From: Candidatus Omnitrophota bacterium
GTDB lineage: Bacteria > Omnitrophota > Gorgyraeia > Zapsychrales > Zapsychraceae
Length of the DNA stretch: 36,872 bases
Reading direction: 5' to 3'
NCBI GenBank assembly: GCA_016931055.1
Contig: JAFGFL010000021.1
Coordinates: 1 to 36,872, forward strand
Numbering within the stretch: the stretch's first letter is position 1; each line of letters begins with the position of its first letter. The notes under the pieces are model-generated. The model was not told the DNA's origin. It did not search any database and worked only from the letters and a program-made list of their open reading frames with translations. Shown piece by piece: positions 12,001 to 27,000 of the stretch. A program made the translations under genes and the position numbers.

Positions 12001-15000
12001 AAGGGCGATGAAGTTGTTAACCCTGACTTCTATAAATTCGACCGGGAAAAATACCGGGAGGAATTTAGAAAGTTGTTCCCGAATTATACGGAGAGGCAGC
12101 TCGCCCGTATCGAAGCGATCTTAAGAGATGCCATCGCCTTAGCGCCGGTCGTTATCCGTTCCGGCGAAGACATGGGGTCTGAAGAGCTTGGCCTGATCGA
12201 ATTCGGCGCCGCGTACAATAACCTGCCGGAGATCAGGGGCCTGGCGACCGGCGAATATTATGCGGTCATAAGGGATGCCGAAGGCAACTTGGTCGGGCTG
12301 AAGGATCCTGTCGCGATCCGCGAATTCAAGTTCAAAGCTTCTCAGATAGAAGGGAAGAAGAAGGATCGCTTAGATCCGTATGCGTTGCAAAAGATGAGCA
12401 CAGAGGAGCTTCTGAGCTCAGTCGGTTTCGGGAAGAAGGTTGGCGAAGACTACGCCGCATTGCAGGAGACGAGAGAAAAGGTGGAAAAGCGTCATCAAGA
12501 ATTTGAACAGTTCAGAAAGGATTTGATCCAACTGCGTACCAAGCTCAAAGAATTGAAATCAACGAATGACAGGAATATTGCCGACCGCCTTGCCCGTGAA
12601 ACGGCCAATCTTGTGACGAGCATATGGGAATTTGATGTCAGGATGAGAAGCGGGCTCTTCCTGCGCGGCATCATTGAAGAACTCATCCATGACAAAATGA
12701 CCCTAAAAGAATTTATCGAACAGATCAACGAAGAAGCGGCTAAGCGGGGCATGAAACCACTAGATCTCTTTAAGGAAAAGGCAATTGCGGTCATGAGCAA
12801 TTCGCTTTTCACTCAAACAGATCAGGATGCCCTGGAGGAAAGAATCAATAAAATTATCAAAGCCATCGACAGGCTTCAGTCCGGAACCCTCCCGGCCGAA
12901 CAAGTTTCATTTGCCTTGTACTATTTCGCGATCGATGAAAATGGCAGTGTGTTTAAGACTGAAAATGCGGTTAGACGATATATTCTGAGCAAAGAAGGCT
13001 CCACCATTGAGGCGGTTAACAGGATCGATCAAAACATTGCCGCGTTAATAGAGAAATTGAAGACAGGTGGCCAGAAGTCAGAAGACAATCTGCGCTGGTT
13101 CTTAGATCTCTTGTTGCCTGAAACACGGGCTGACGTTCCGGAAGGGATGGACGAGAGGGAGAACCTGACGGATATGAGAGAATATTTCAAGAAGGATGAT
13201 AGGGAGGCCAAGAAGTATGGAAGCACAAAAGGAAAGGTTGGCCGGGAAAAAGAGGCGGCCGCTTACTGGAAGAGAGAAGTCCAGAAATGGAATGTTCCCG
13301 AAAACTACAGGAACGGAACTGAGATTGAGAGGGCGTTGTGCAGGGCGTATGATTTTGCCAGGAGAATGGCTGCCAGAAAACAGAAGGATTATGAGTTAGC
13401 GGTGAGGCAGGAGCATAATGTGGACCTGCAATTGAGGATTTACCAGTTATCGCGTGAGAACGGTCAAGGCAGATTGCCAACGACTCCGCAACAGTTTATC
13501 AACGATATGATCGCGTTGGAAAGAGGGCGTAAGGAATCAATCGTGGAAGGTTATGCGCTTATGAAAGAATCGCTTGATATCGTGGTTCCTGATGGCAATA
13601 AGTATGACAGATTATGGATCATCCCCGACCTGACGGAAGAGGAAGTGGCGGTCCTGCCTGATCTGACGGAAGAGGAAAAGAAAGAGATCGTGACGTTCCA
13701 GCGGGCCTATAGATATTGGACAGGAGACCCGAATGGCGATACCGAAGAGGAACAATTAGGGCGGCTCTTGTATACCAAGGCAAGGGCGGTCGAGCGGTTC
13801 AAGTCTATGCAGATCAATGAGAACGTTCGGGATCAAGTTGAGGTGGACGGAAGGGTGTATAAGATCAAAGGCGAAGGCGGCCTGATCGAGCAGTTCATCA
13901 GCAGCTTATGGGCAGAAACCAAGTATTACAATGATTTTGCCTGGCCTGAACTCAAAAAGGACCGGGAGTACTATTGGGGAAGAGGCAAAGAAGATGACGC
14001 GCAGATCAAAGCACGCAAGCTGGCCGCGAGAAGAGCCGAAGAAGCGCTTTATACCAACAGGCTCGAGTTAATCAGAACCTTCCGCCTGATCGGCAATAAG
14101 ATCTTCACCGGAGAATTCGGCAGCAGGATCGAAGGCATTCTGGATATTAAACACGATATGACCCTCATGGCTATCCGGGCTTACGGGAACCGTGATAACG
14201 CGCTTGAGAACCTCGTCGATGCCGTTGGCGCAAGGAGGGAAACAACAGCCTTCACGCAGGGCCAGAGAATGCAAGAATGGCAGCTCGAAGACTTGTTGAA
14301 GAAGGCGGAAGAAACGGCTCATGAAGGTTATGAAACGCTTGCCAGAGAATCAGCGCGGTATAACAGGGATCGTGACCAAGCGTTGGCCTCTCTTAGGAAA
14401 GAAATCGAATCTCAAGGGATCAACAAGCATGACCTGCGCATGAGGGAAATTGCCAACCGCATCCCGCCGAGAGCGACAGACCCGATCCTTACGACAATTG
14501 GCGACAAGCTGCTGGCCATGGAAGAGGGCGGCCTTAAGGCGGAGAACTTATCGATCAACGGCCAGCCGTTCGAGGAATTTGTCAAGGGCCGGGTGGCATG
14601 GATTACCGGCGTCGACGGCCTGAAGACAAAATACTTCGGGGACGGCAGCGATATCACTGTCCAGCAGCATGTGGCGCTTTCTAATGTCGGGGCCCGCGGC
14701 GTCAGCGTCTATATGAGCCGCGGCCAGGCGGACGATCCGGGGGCGTCCAGCAATCAATACGTCGGCGTGAATCTTGAGATGACGGACAGGGAATTCCATA
14801 ACCTGGCAACGAACTTCGGCCTGTTCTATGGCGAAGACGACATCTTCGAGATCAATGAAATGGATACGTACAAGGCAGGCAAGGTAATCGGCAAGAACAA
14901 AAAAGTCAGGGTCATGTTGCTCATGCCGTCGGCGGCGGTCAGCAATAAGGAAGGGACAATCAAAGAGAGTCTGGCCGGCGTGATTAAGATCTCCGATAAC

Positions 15001-18000
15001 GGCGAAACATTGGTTGCGGTGGAAGGGGTCATACATATGGATATGACGAAGAAGACGGGATTTGAAGTGAAAATCGGAGCGGCCCGGGGCAAAAACAGCA
15101 AAGAACACACGCTGTTTATCACGGATCCGTTCAGCATCCCGGTCCTTGACACGACGGTCACAGTGCCGATTGATTATAAGGAAACCTATCTCTCCCAGAA
15201 GGCGACAATCCACCACGCGCTTAACGATCATATCAGGCTGAATATTTCCGTCATCGATATCCAGAAGGGGAATTCCCTCGGCCTGATAAGCGACACTCAC
15301 GAAGTCTTCGGCTCGGCCGGAGCGGATGTCTCATTCGATCTCAAAGGCACGACCATCTTCGTTGCCGGCGAATCGGCTTTCACCGGGGAAAACCGCCGGC
15401 ACAATGTCTCAGCCAGGGTCAATAAGGGCGCGCTGGATATCTCCGGGAACGTCGGCGAGGTCAATGGCGAGGTGATAAGCGGACTTAACGCGAGCTATAA
15501 CAGCAAAAACGGCACGCGCTTTGTCGTCAGCGGGGGCAGGAATTCAAAAGGCGTCACGTCTCTCAGCGGGGAGATATACGCGACGGCCGGCGAACGGGTG
15601 GATATTACCGGCGGCGGAAATGTTGAGAACGGCAAGTTTAAGCCGGAGTTGGGCGCGGCGATGACGATTTACAGAAGCGGCAAAAAGGACGTGAAGACGC
15701 CGGTTAAGTTGGCGGATGTTAATAGAGAAGATATCCCTGATGCCCTCAAGAAACTTTTCCCGGGTTATCAGGCGTTTGATAAGGAAAAGTTAGGCTCTTT
15801 GGTTGTCACTCCGGACCGGGCCGCCAGGGAAATGGACAAGAAATGGAACCGGATCATGAAGGTCGTGACGCGTGACGGACGGTGGGAGGTCAATTTAGGC
15901 ATTAAAGCGGCGGAATTAAAAGAGAAAGTCCTGCTGCACAGCGCCGGCGCGGCCATCTTTCCGGAAGACGGCAGGATCCTGCCGATTGACGAGCGCATTT
16001 ACAGCATCGCCAGGCGCATTGATGCCGTGGCGGGTCAAGCGGGCATCGAGAAAACACCGACGGGTTATATCTTTAAGGTCATAGATAAGTTCACAAAGAA
16101 GGAATACACCATTCCGTTGGACGGGAATGTCCTGGTCATTATTCCGGAAGACGTGAAGAGATTCGGCAAGATCCTCGGCGAAGAATTCCAAGGCATTACG
16201 GGCCCCGTGGTTATCGAAGCGAGCATTCCGATGCAGGAACGCCTCATGGAAATGAATGAAGGGGACCGCAGAGGCGTGATTCCTGCCAGAGGCCAAGGGA
16301 TCTTTGAGAACAACGATGACATCATGAAGGTGTTGACGGACAACGGTCTCGGCAACGGCGCCATCCAGTCGATCAGGACGCCCGATAACAGGTACGACGA
16401 TATGGGCAATCCTGTCTTAAGGACGGATATCGTGAACCTGACATTTACAGGCATCCCGATGTTGGGGACGGATGTGAATAACCTGGCCTCCGCGCCGAGA
16501 GAGCCAAGGACCGTCGTCATAGGCGAAAATGATGACGCCTCGCTTCAACTGAGCATCGCAGGGACGAAGGAATTCAGGCGGATGACGAAAGATAAATTCC
16601 CTGTTCCGTTTAAGGAAGGGACACTTTACTTGACCATCGAACAGCTTAAAGCGCGGGATAGGGAACTCATCAAGGCGCGGGAAGAGCTGGAGAAAGTGAT
16701 TGCAAAGTCCGGCAAAGACAGCGAGCCATACAAAGCGGCCCTAGGGAAGCTCGAAAAGGCAGAGGCCTCGATGTTCCACATGGAGTGGAGCAATATTGTC
16801 GGCGAGGAAGAATTGATTTTGACCATCCCGGCAAAGGACGCCAATCCGGAGTTAACGACCCTCTCTGACGTGGAAAACAATAAGAGGGTCGCTGTCAGGC
16901 TGCCCGAGGCGTACCTCGAAGAAGGGAAAGCGTATAAGCAGAATAGGTTATATGCGGTCGAAGGCAAGGTGGTCATTGCCCCCAGAGTCATCTCGGCTGA
17001 TCAGCGAGGCCGATTCAAGGAAGAAAACAGGCTCTTCATCCAGTCTCTTGGGCGCGGATTATTCGACGCCAAATATTTGACGAAAGCGGCTATCGACACC
17101 GTCTACGCGGCAAAAAAGATCGTTCCGGTTGTCAGCGGCCATCTCGAAGTGAAGGGCAAAGGGTTCCCTTATTATCCGGATGACAGCCCGCGCAATGATG
17201 CGTTCGATAAGGCCACGGAAGGCGGCGACCGGATCATCTACCGCTCAGAGCCTAACCTCGAGATACCCGGCTTCACGCCTCTGCTGACGCCGCGCATCCT
17301 GGACACGCGGACCCCGGCGCAGAAAGGCAAGGCCGTGAATGAGACCGATATCTTTGTCCCGGGCCTTGATTACGGGCAGCTGACGTTTAACGCCAGCGGC
17401 GAGGAATATATGCGGCAGATTGAGAAGAGACTTCTGGAAGAGAATTTTATGATCATCCCATCCGACCGCGGGATCGTGAAGGTCAATAAAGAGGATATGC
17501 CTCAGATCGTTGATTATGTGAATGGAGTTATCAATCTGAATAGCCAAGAAATCAAGGATATCAGGGGTAAGACGATCTATGAAGGCAATGAGCCGCTGCG
17601 TAAGCTGATGCTCTCGAAAGACATGACGTTCGACGGCGTGACGATCAAGAAGGGATCTGTCGTGAAGATCGGCAAGGGTTCCAAAGGCGAAGAGTATCTG
17701 AAGGCCGTTGAGGCGCTGGTGTTAGGGGATGAGGAAGAGCAAAAGAAATATGACTACAAGAAACTGGGTATCTCATTGGATGAAAAATATCAAGGGTTCG
17801 GCTTGTTCCATGTGCCTGATGGAAGTACCTATTTCGGGACGGAAGATATGTATATGAAATATATCGATTTCAAAGCAGGCAGGATTTACTTCAAAGCCGA
17901 AGAAGTAATCGGGCCTGATGGAAAGCCGATATTTAGAGGTGATCAGAAAGAAAAGAAAGGTGTTAAGAGCATCCAGTTTGAAAATAATCGATTGTATTAC

Positions 18001-21000
18001 AGGGCTCAAGAAGCAATTAAACCTGCTCCCAGACCGAAGTTTAGGGAGTTCAATGATAGCGATCAATTGTTTAAGTTGAAAACAATCAATGAGATTAACT
18101 CCGGAAAAACAACACGGCTTGACGCCGGCACAGTGTTCTATCCGGGAGTAAAAGCAGAATTAATATCGGCTGTTATCAAGGCGTTATACACAGGCAATGA
18201 ATCAATGCTGGCCGAATATAAGAAAGATGTCGAGAAAGACGCGATATTAACGGGATTAGTCGATAAAATCATTAGAAATTTTGATCAAGGTTGGAAACAA
18301 AGAGGCGAAGGTGTCCTGCATGATCCTAAATTAGGCACATTCTTCTTGAACAAAGAAGCTAATCGGAATCCGAAACACTTTATGAATATCAAGGAAGGGC
18401 GTGTTTATTTTAAAGCTGAAGAGATATTGGTGCCGGATAGAAAAACACCGTTAATTGAAAATGGACAAGCGGTGGAGAAAGATGGGCAGCCGGTACTTAG
18501 AGAAATGAAGCCATTATTTAAAGACGGGAAACAGGTCTTTAAATTAAAGACAATCAATCCAACGAGCATACAGGGAGAAACATTTAAACACCGGATTGAT
18601 TCTGGGGCAACAATTGAATTAGGGAGCTTAAAAGATGATTTGGAGACCGTGGAAGCTTTGTATAAGGGTGACGATGAAAAGTTAAGTGAGGATCTTAAGG
18701 ATCAAACAGAGAAAGAAGCGGGTATTATAGAAAGGGTTGTTCAGTGGATCAAAGAAATATGGGAGCGATATGTTTTACGGATGCCAAAGCCCGAGACAAA
18801 AACGGAAACGCTGGAAGTAAGAACCCGGGAAATAGCCGGACAATTTGATCAATATTGGGAAAGAGGCCAGGGCGCACTTAACGTTCCCGGGGAAGGGACA
18901 TTCTTCTTGAGTAAAGAAGCAAACAGGGATCCAAGGCATTTTCTTGATATCAAGGCCGGGCGTATCTATTTTGAAACTGAACCGGCATTGAACGAAAAAG
19001 GGTATCCGTTATTCTTAAAAGGTGAAGCCCAGTTCAAATTAAAGAATATCAACCCTGTTATCGTCAAAGGTCGGACGATAAGGCCGGGGGCAATTATTGA
19101 TTTAGGAAGAGATATGGAAGTGGACTTGAACGTCCTTGAGGCATTATACGAAGGAGATAGGGGAAAATTGAAGGAATATCGAGAGCAAATGGGAGAAAAA
19201 GAGAAACAAAGATTCGTTGAGATTGAAAAAATGTTTAGAAATGCGGGATGGAAGATAGGCAAAGGCGCCCTTCACACGGAGAAGCAAGGGACCTTCTTCT
19301 TATCCGAGGAGGCGGCTGACAATAATGATAATTATATTGATTTAGAGAATGGGCGGATCCATCTGAGGGGCAAATCTATTATAGGGCCGGATGGTTATCA
19401 TTTGTTCAGGAACGATAAAGAAGTGTTCAGTATAGAGACGGTTAAAGACATTATAACGGGAGGACATGTGGTTCCGCGCGGCGCCGTCTGGCAAGCTAGT
19501 GAGCTAGATATGTATCGGATGAAGACGATTGAAGCGTTGTATAAAGGGGAGGAAGAAACGTTAGATGCCCTTCGGAAGGAACATCCGGTTGTTGCGGAAA
19601 CCGAGAAGGAATTTAGGAGTTATTGGGAACCAGGGCAAGGCGCATTGCATCGTAAAATGGATGATGAAAGAGATGGAACGTATTTAATGACCCGAGAAGC
19701 CCTTAGTCGTCTTTATAATCCCGACACAAAACAGATTTTTATAAAAGCTGACGAAATCAGAGGGTCGGATGGAGAACTGCTTTTCAGCGATGACGGGACT
19801 CAGGTATTTACAATGAAAACGGCAATAGGCCTTCCGGTTAAAGGCGGCCAAATAGAAGAGGGGGCAATATTAGACCTTGGGGAAGAACAATCGGATATCT
19901 TAGGGGCGCTTCGAGCCGCGTATTTGGATGTCTATCCCGATGATAAGGAAAAACGAGATATTTATGAACAAAGGCTTAAAGAGATATGGGGCATTACTTC
20001 AAAAGATGAAGATCTCTTAGGATATGGGGCGCTCCATAAAGATGATAATACAGATAAGCAAGGACAGTGGTCTATTTTATTGGATGAACGCGCCTTAAGG
20101 GAGTTGTACGACCAAAATACAGGACGCACATATATGAGAGGGGAAAAGATCGAGAGGGCAACGGGAACAACGATTAATCTTAGAACAACGAAAGCTTTGA
20201 ATGTGCGAGGAATTATCGTTCCGGAAGGGGTAACGTTAGAGTTAGGAAAAAAATCGATAGCTATTTTGGATGCCCTTGGCAATTGGAGGATGGGCGAAGA
20301 GATCGAGCAAAGGGCAGGAAAAGGTAATGAGGATGAGAAAAAAGCAGGTGTTGTTTATGAACAAACCTATAAGACATTTGGGCAAACGCTTGAAACCCAG
20401 TATAAAGAAGGCTTAGGACGGGTCGATACAAATGTTGGCAGCTTTGTAATGACGGATCAACTTTTGGCGCGTCTTATAAGAAACAATCTATTGAAGTTCT
20501 CGATCAGTAAAGATAAGAAGAAAGATTGGGTATTTACCTGGGAGAATACCGGCGCCTTTATGATCGGAGACAAAACAATAGGAAAAGAGGGAGCTTCGTT
20601 TGTGTTAACGGATGAAGCGTTTAAACGTATGTGGGCGATCGTAAAAGATTCAAAAGAAGGATTTGGAACGATCGGCTCCAGGGAACCGTTATCCATGAAA
20701 AAACTTTTGGAATTGTATGCCAGGTCTAAAGGATATCTCGATATTGTTGAAGAGACAAACGGCCAGGGAAAGACCGAATTTGCCTGGAAGGGTATTAATA
20801 TTGAAGTCAATGCGGATGGCACGGTAACGGAAAATCGGGAAGACCTGGCGATAACGACAAAGGGCATTGTTTACCTTCAAATGCTCGAAATAGCTTTTAA
20901 AGAGGGAAGATTGCATTCCATGGATGGAAATGTTGATGTATTAAGCGATGAGGACGTAAAAGCAAGAAGAAAGAACCCAGACGAAACAAGGATTATCGCA

Positions 21001-24000
21001 AAAGCTGTTACCATTGAGAAGAAAGTCGCCTTGTATGATACTCCGATCACAAAAGAGATTTTATTAGGCCTTTATAAGAGAGGCGGCTATAAAGGCGAAT
21101 ATATAAAGTCGTTTAACTATGACTTGTACTACAGAGATATGAATGGAAATGATCGTTACGACCAAGGCGAAGAGATCAGGACGGCCAAGAAGCATCCTGT
21201 CGGATACAAGGCGTTAACGACAAATGATATCGAACTTAATGATGACAGTAAGGAGCTTTTGAAGAAAGTCCAAGCGGATAAAGTCCTTGTGGTCATAAAG
21301 ACCAAAGATAAACTTGCCCGCGAAGAAGTTGGGGTGAAGGAAGGCGAAAAAGAATTTGATGTGATGGAAGATGATGGCGAGGAAGAAGGCGTCAAATCTT
21401 ATTACATCTCGCTTGACAGGCTTGTTCAAAAGAAGACCGAAACAGGAAAATTCTCACCTGAAGAACTGAAAGAATATACGGATATTCAAAGAGAGGCGGA
21501 CCAGATTATTCTCTTCAACCCTGAACCGAAAGAAGGCGAACGCTATCAGGCAGCAAAAATCTATCTCACTTATAACCCTGATGAATCATTGATCGAGATA
21601 TTAAAGCCGGAGAAATTAAAAGAATCGACCATTTATCTGTTGTCTAAGTTTTACAAGGAACAGACAGGACGGGCACTAACGGATGTGAGCCCGAATTTCA
21701 CAGATCAAGACCGGATCAGGACTTCATATGAGACAGGCTTTGATCAAGAGGGGCTCAAACATGTGCTGGTGATGGATTTCAGGGCAAAAACAAATTATGT
21801 TGATATTTATAACACGGCGGGTGGTTTAGTCAGAAGGATCCGCCCTCTCTTTGGGCAGATTATTCATTACAATCCGGAAAGTGAGCATGAAATTTATTCG
21901 ACTTCGATAGGAAAAGATGTTGCCGCGAATATTAAGAAAATGTTCATCAATGCTATCGAAATTGAGAGGAAGAAAGGGACAAACGAAAAGAACCGTGAAA
22001 TATTCCCTGAAGGATCAACGGAAGAGACCGGGATATCCATGTCCCTCCACAATGAAGGGCGGGATGGCTCCCAAGTAGATCATGTGACAGGGATCTATCA
22101 ATTCACGAGAGAAGAAGGAAAGGAATATGTCACGTTTATTGATTTGAGGGACATTAATCGCGGTGGCGGTTTTGCCTCGATCAGGAAATCAAGATATCAA
22201 CAAGGAGAAATTCAGGAAGATGTAACTGGTTTTGTCCGCATTCCAAGGGAATATTTAGGCCATGACCGGTACGATATTGAACGGCTCACCGACCTGGCCC
22301 TCTTTGACCGGATTGATCAAGCAAAAGGTTATACCTTCAGCGATACGTATCATTATTCTAAAGAAACCAATAAGCTTGACTGGAGAGACGTCAAAATCCG
22401 CCCGAGCGAGGAGCAAGATTGGACTGATGCCTGGACGATTAAAGGGAATGGGAATGTGACAGCCCAGCATATTCTTGATGTCCAATATCAAGGATTGTTA
22501 AAACATGAAGAAATAGCGGGTGCCTTTGCGAAATTAGGGATCAACGACGAAACGGTCTTGTTCCCGGCGCATGTCAGGACAACTGACCGTGTCGTAACGA
22601 CCGACTACAGGATCCTGCATGATTGGCAGGAGCGCAAGATTATTACTGTAAGGCGAGAAGCGGTCGAAGGGAAGGATGCGATAGGCCCGATAATTGAGGT
22701 CATTGTTGGGCTTGAGTTTGAACCGAAGACAGGAGAGCAGACGCGGTCGGTGAAACTGACACCGGATTACCAGATCAAAGGTGATTTTGATGAAGTTGAT
22801 GACCAGGAAAGAAACGAACTCAAAAGAAGAGGTGTCCATTTAGAAAAGACAGCGGGCATATTATTCAAGAAAATGAAAGCGATCTATGAAGATGTGGTTT
22901 CAAGGCGATTTGAGAAAGTCAATGGGATAGACATTGAGAAAACACCGTTGAGAAAACTCATGATGGCTTTGGAAGAAATCGGTATTGGAAGTGAAACGGA
23001 ACTGATTATTATTCGTGAGCAGCCAAGATTATTAGAGACCAAGGTAGATGGCAAGACAGTATATGTTCCATATTCCGGGCAGCCAATCCTGCACTTCCTT
23101 ATCCCTCATGATTCCCGAGGGCGCGATATCGCGATCTTGTATCCGAATGGGGATCTGGCTGTCAATTTATGGTGGTTTGAGGGCAAAGAGCTTCTGGTTA
23201 AGTACAATGGCAAAGGTGAGTCTGAACCGTTTAATCTTAAACTCGGTATAGTTCCAGGAACGATCGTGACAGAAGAAAATAAAGGTGAAGGGTTGATGGA
23301 TGCGATTTATAAGAAATTGGGAGTTAGAGACGAAGAAAGATTAAAAGAAGTCCAGATTTATAAACGACCGAATCCGGCAACGGCTGTATATGAAATTATT
23401 TTGGCTGAACGAGGAAAAGAAGGCCGGGTAATAGAATATCAAAAGGACAAAGGCAAATATGTGGAAGTTGCAATAAAAGAAAACGGTGAAGAAGTCCATT
23501 TTGCAGAAACAGGAAAAGGTTTTGAGACAACAAAAGACGGAATATTCATCAGACTTTCAAATGGGAATTATGCAAAGGTTATCGCGCGGGTAACCGGAGG
23601 AGGAAACGACAAAGAAGCCGAAAGCATATCCTTTAGCGTCGAATATGAGGATGGCCTAAAAGTTGATGGGTATGAGTATTTAGTGCTTGATTCGCTGCAC
23701 AAAAAGAATGTTGTCTATACTCCGGGCGGGCAATTATTGGCAGAGAAATATAAATACATTAAGGCACGTATTATAAAAGAAATGTTAGGCGTTGCGACAC
23801 GGGGAGAAGAAACCACCTATTTGGATGTCAGATCATCTCTGAGGCAACCCATTGCGAGTGTGTTAGATGAAGATAAGAGTGTCACGAAAACATTCTCGGA
23901 CCAAAAATTTGTGATTACAACTGATGGCAATCAGAGGTCTGCCGTAACGACCATAGAAAAAGAACCGATGGGTCCAAATATCACACATACTCACGAGTCA

Positions 24001-27000
24001 ATATATATCAACAGCGAATTTAATGATAAATATCGAACGGATTATCCGCGTACGATGGGCGATATTTACTCCACGTTTAAAGGTGTCGCCCTAGGCTTTA
24101 TGATCGTTGGAGGCTTATTAGCTATTATCGGTTGGTTGGCTGATTACATACGGATACGGAGAGTGAAGAAAGGATTGGATAGAGAAAAAGAAATAAGCGC
24201 CAACAATATGCCTGTCAATCCGACCCAATATCCGGAACCTTATGCTGCCGGATACGGCTATAATGACCAACAACGTGAAACTGCCAAACATAAATTCGGC
24301 CAAATTACACATAGACTGGATAGAGGAGAATCTCTTGACAAGATTTTCGATGAGTACTTTGAAGCTTACAGAGTTTGGAGGAAACATATTCTCAACGAAA
24401 AGGCAGAATTCATTCCTGCCACGGATCAGGAAAAAATTGATTATCTTTGGATGCTCACGTTACAGCTTGTTGGGATAGGGTATTTCCATAACGATACTCC
24501 GGATTTCTTCTCTTATGTATTACATAAATCCATAGAAATGAAGCTTACGCAACAAGAAAATCAAATTGGATCTTTTGTCCGGGCCGAATATGAACGATGG
24601 TACAAGATACTTTCTTTAACAAACACAAAATTGAAAGGCGTTGTTGGCGGACCGGCAAGCAATACTGTGTCGCATGATTCTGTTTTCAATATTGATGATT
24701 TCAACGACATGTTCAGGACTAAGAAATTCATTGACGATTATGATCAGCTTGAAAGAAATGGGAAAAAACAGCAGGCTTATGATGACTTGACTGAAGAATT
24801 GGAGAAAAAGACAGTGGCTGTTATTTCTGAAGCCCACAAACTCGGCGGACAATTTGCAGGTGATAAATTGCGGGTTAAGAAGGTATTAGCAAAATCTGAT
24901 GTACTAAAAGATTATGTTAAGTTTGTTCAGGGCATTTGGATGTCGGAACATCCGCTATTTCTCAAAACATATCCTGATAAACCCAGCTGGTTACATATTC
25001 TTAGAAATTTCTATGGACCGCTTATGGTTGTTATTGGGATAGTCTCGATAGCAGCTGTGATTTCTAAATATTTGTATTTTGGTATCAGTCTAAGCCAAGG
25101 CGCGTTGGCTATCTTCATTATAGCCATTGTTGTCTTGACACAGAAACATCTCCTTAACGCTTGGATTAACAGGAAACTTAAGAAAAACTCAACATACAAA
25201 ACAAAAAGACCTGACGCCGGTTATGAAAAAAGCAAGCCATCCTTTAAAGAGGAGCTTTTCAGGTACGGGTTCTGGGCTGCGCTTTTGGGTGGGAAATTGT
25301 GGTGGAACGTGTTTGTGTTTAAATATTTATTTATTGCCGTTGGCGAATTGTTAGGTGCGACATGGGTGCCAACAATATTTGGATTGAGCCTGGGCATCAA
25401 TATGGTATTTCTGCTCTATATAGGGATATGGATTCCATTCATCCTCTTCTTTATCCTTGACACGTTCTCATTCTTCTACATTTTTGAAGGGATTACAGGA
25501 TATATCCACGGAAAGCTCCAGGGCATTGGGACAATAAAGAGTCAGAGAAAGATAAGGAAGCTTCAAAAGGAGAACATTCTAACTCGGCTTATTGAACATA
25601 AATTAATCCCGAGAGGATTAAATCTCACGCCTGCCCAAAAGAATGTCGCAGTTGCCGAAATTATCAATCTTATTTTAGAACGGGCCCAAGCCAGAGATTA
25701 CATCAGCCCTGAAGCATTCGAAGAAAACAAATGGGGGATTAACCGTCAGAAAGGGGAGGATTTCCTTAATGCAACGGTTTCAGTAAGCGAGAAGTTCTTT
25801 GATTTGGATAACAAAATCATCCAAAAACGCATGCAGGTTTTCTTTAACAGTTTATTTATGAATATGCCCGATCTTCCGCTCTTGGAACGTATAAAATCTT
25901 TGACAGCCATGATCCCTGTCGGCCCTGGGGAACACTTAATTTACCCGTATTTTCAAGAAGGAGAGAATGTGAGCTTAGATTTGATCCTTGATACCGGACA
26001 TACAAATCTTAATTATCTAGTCAAGCGATATACAGACATGTGGGAGAACCTTATCAAAAGAATGACAATCTTAGTAAATGACATAGAAAGAAAAGGGGAA
26101 TATAAGGGAAGGAAAATATCTGCGGATGAAATTAAGGAAATGAGAAAACAAATAGAAGCAATGATAACTTTACCTTCGAGGTTCGGGGAAAGATTGGGTG
26201 ATTTGCATCCGATCCTGAAGATGGAAGTAAGGCTTTGGGGCTCTAATCGATTCCAAGCGTTCATAAGAACGTTGGATGGAATGTCGGATTATGCGAGAGT
26301 GTTAAGGCTTTACGCAAAAATTAATCATCCTGAATGGAGTGACGAAAGAATTGATAAAGAAGTCGCCAAGAAATACCAGATTCTATGGGGGCATCAAGGG
26401 TATGGCAATTATAAATTCATGAAAGCAGGTAAAGGAAAGGATAAAGAAAAAGCACAGGATACCTATGATATTCTGAGTCGATTAGGAGACCAAGGGATTA
26501 TCATAGATATTGCCTATTTGACTCCGTTTAACGAAAACATTGATGAAGATGTTATCAATCAGCCCGAAAACAGGGTCGAGTTATTTGCTAATGACGGTTA
26601 TTGGAATAATGTGCTTGCACGGTATAATCCGACAACTAAGAAAATAGAAACCCAATATGTTGTTCACTTAACAAAAGATCATCCTGTATTTGCAGAGGGT
26701 AAACCTGCGAACCAAACACACACTCGTCGATTTGCCCGCAGCGAAGTTATCATGACCATAGATATTAACCAGGATTTTTATGTTGAGCAGGCATTCAAAA
26801 TACCGCACTTATTAGAAGAATTTGATAAGGATGGCAGAATTGCTGTCGTTGGTTATCCAGAAGATGTCTTTACGGATACATTCAATAACATCGGCCTCTT
26901 TCATGCTGTAGCGGACCGGACGTTTGTAACTCTTGTTCAGAGAGTATTGAATCTGCTTGGCGTGCGGTTCCATTATGGGCATCCTGACGTGTGGCGCGCT

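Noticed and set aside
9450-14500. TolC-like outer-membrane efflux channel in the helical region
   Set aside because: Long helices are present but no convincing TolC repeat motif was identified by eye; not supportable without a profile search.
14548-15300. 250-aa minus-strand ORF
   Set aside because: Antisense to well-formed frame +1 sequence; composition (His/Arg/Asp rich, no recognisable domain) is typical of an antisense artefact.
23048-24478. Short plus-strand frame +2 ORFs (67 and 78 aa) in the glucan-synthase region and upstream of it
   Set aside because: Overlap clearly coding frame +1; no RBS or protein-like features.
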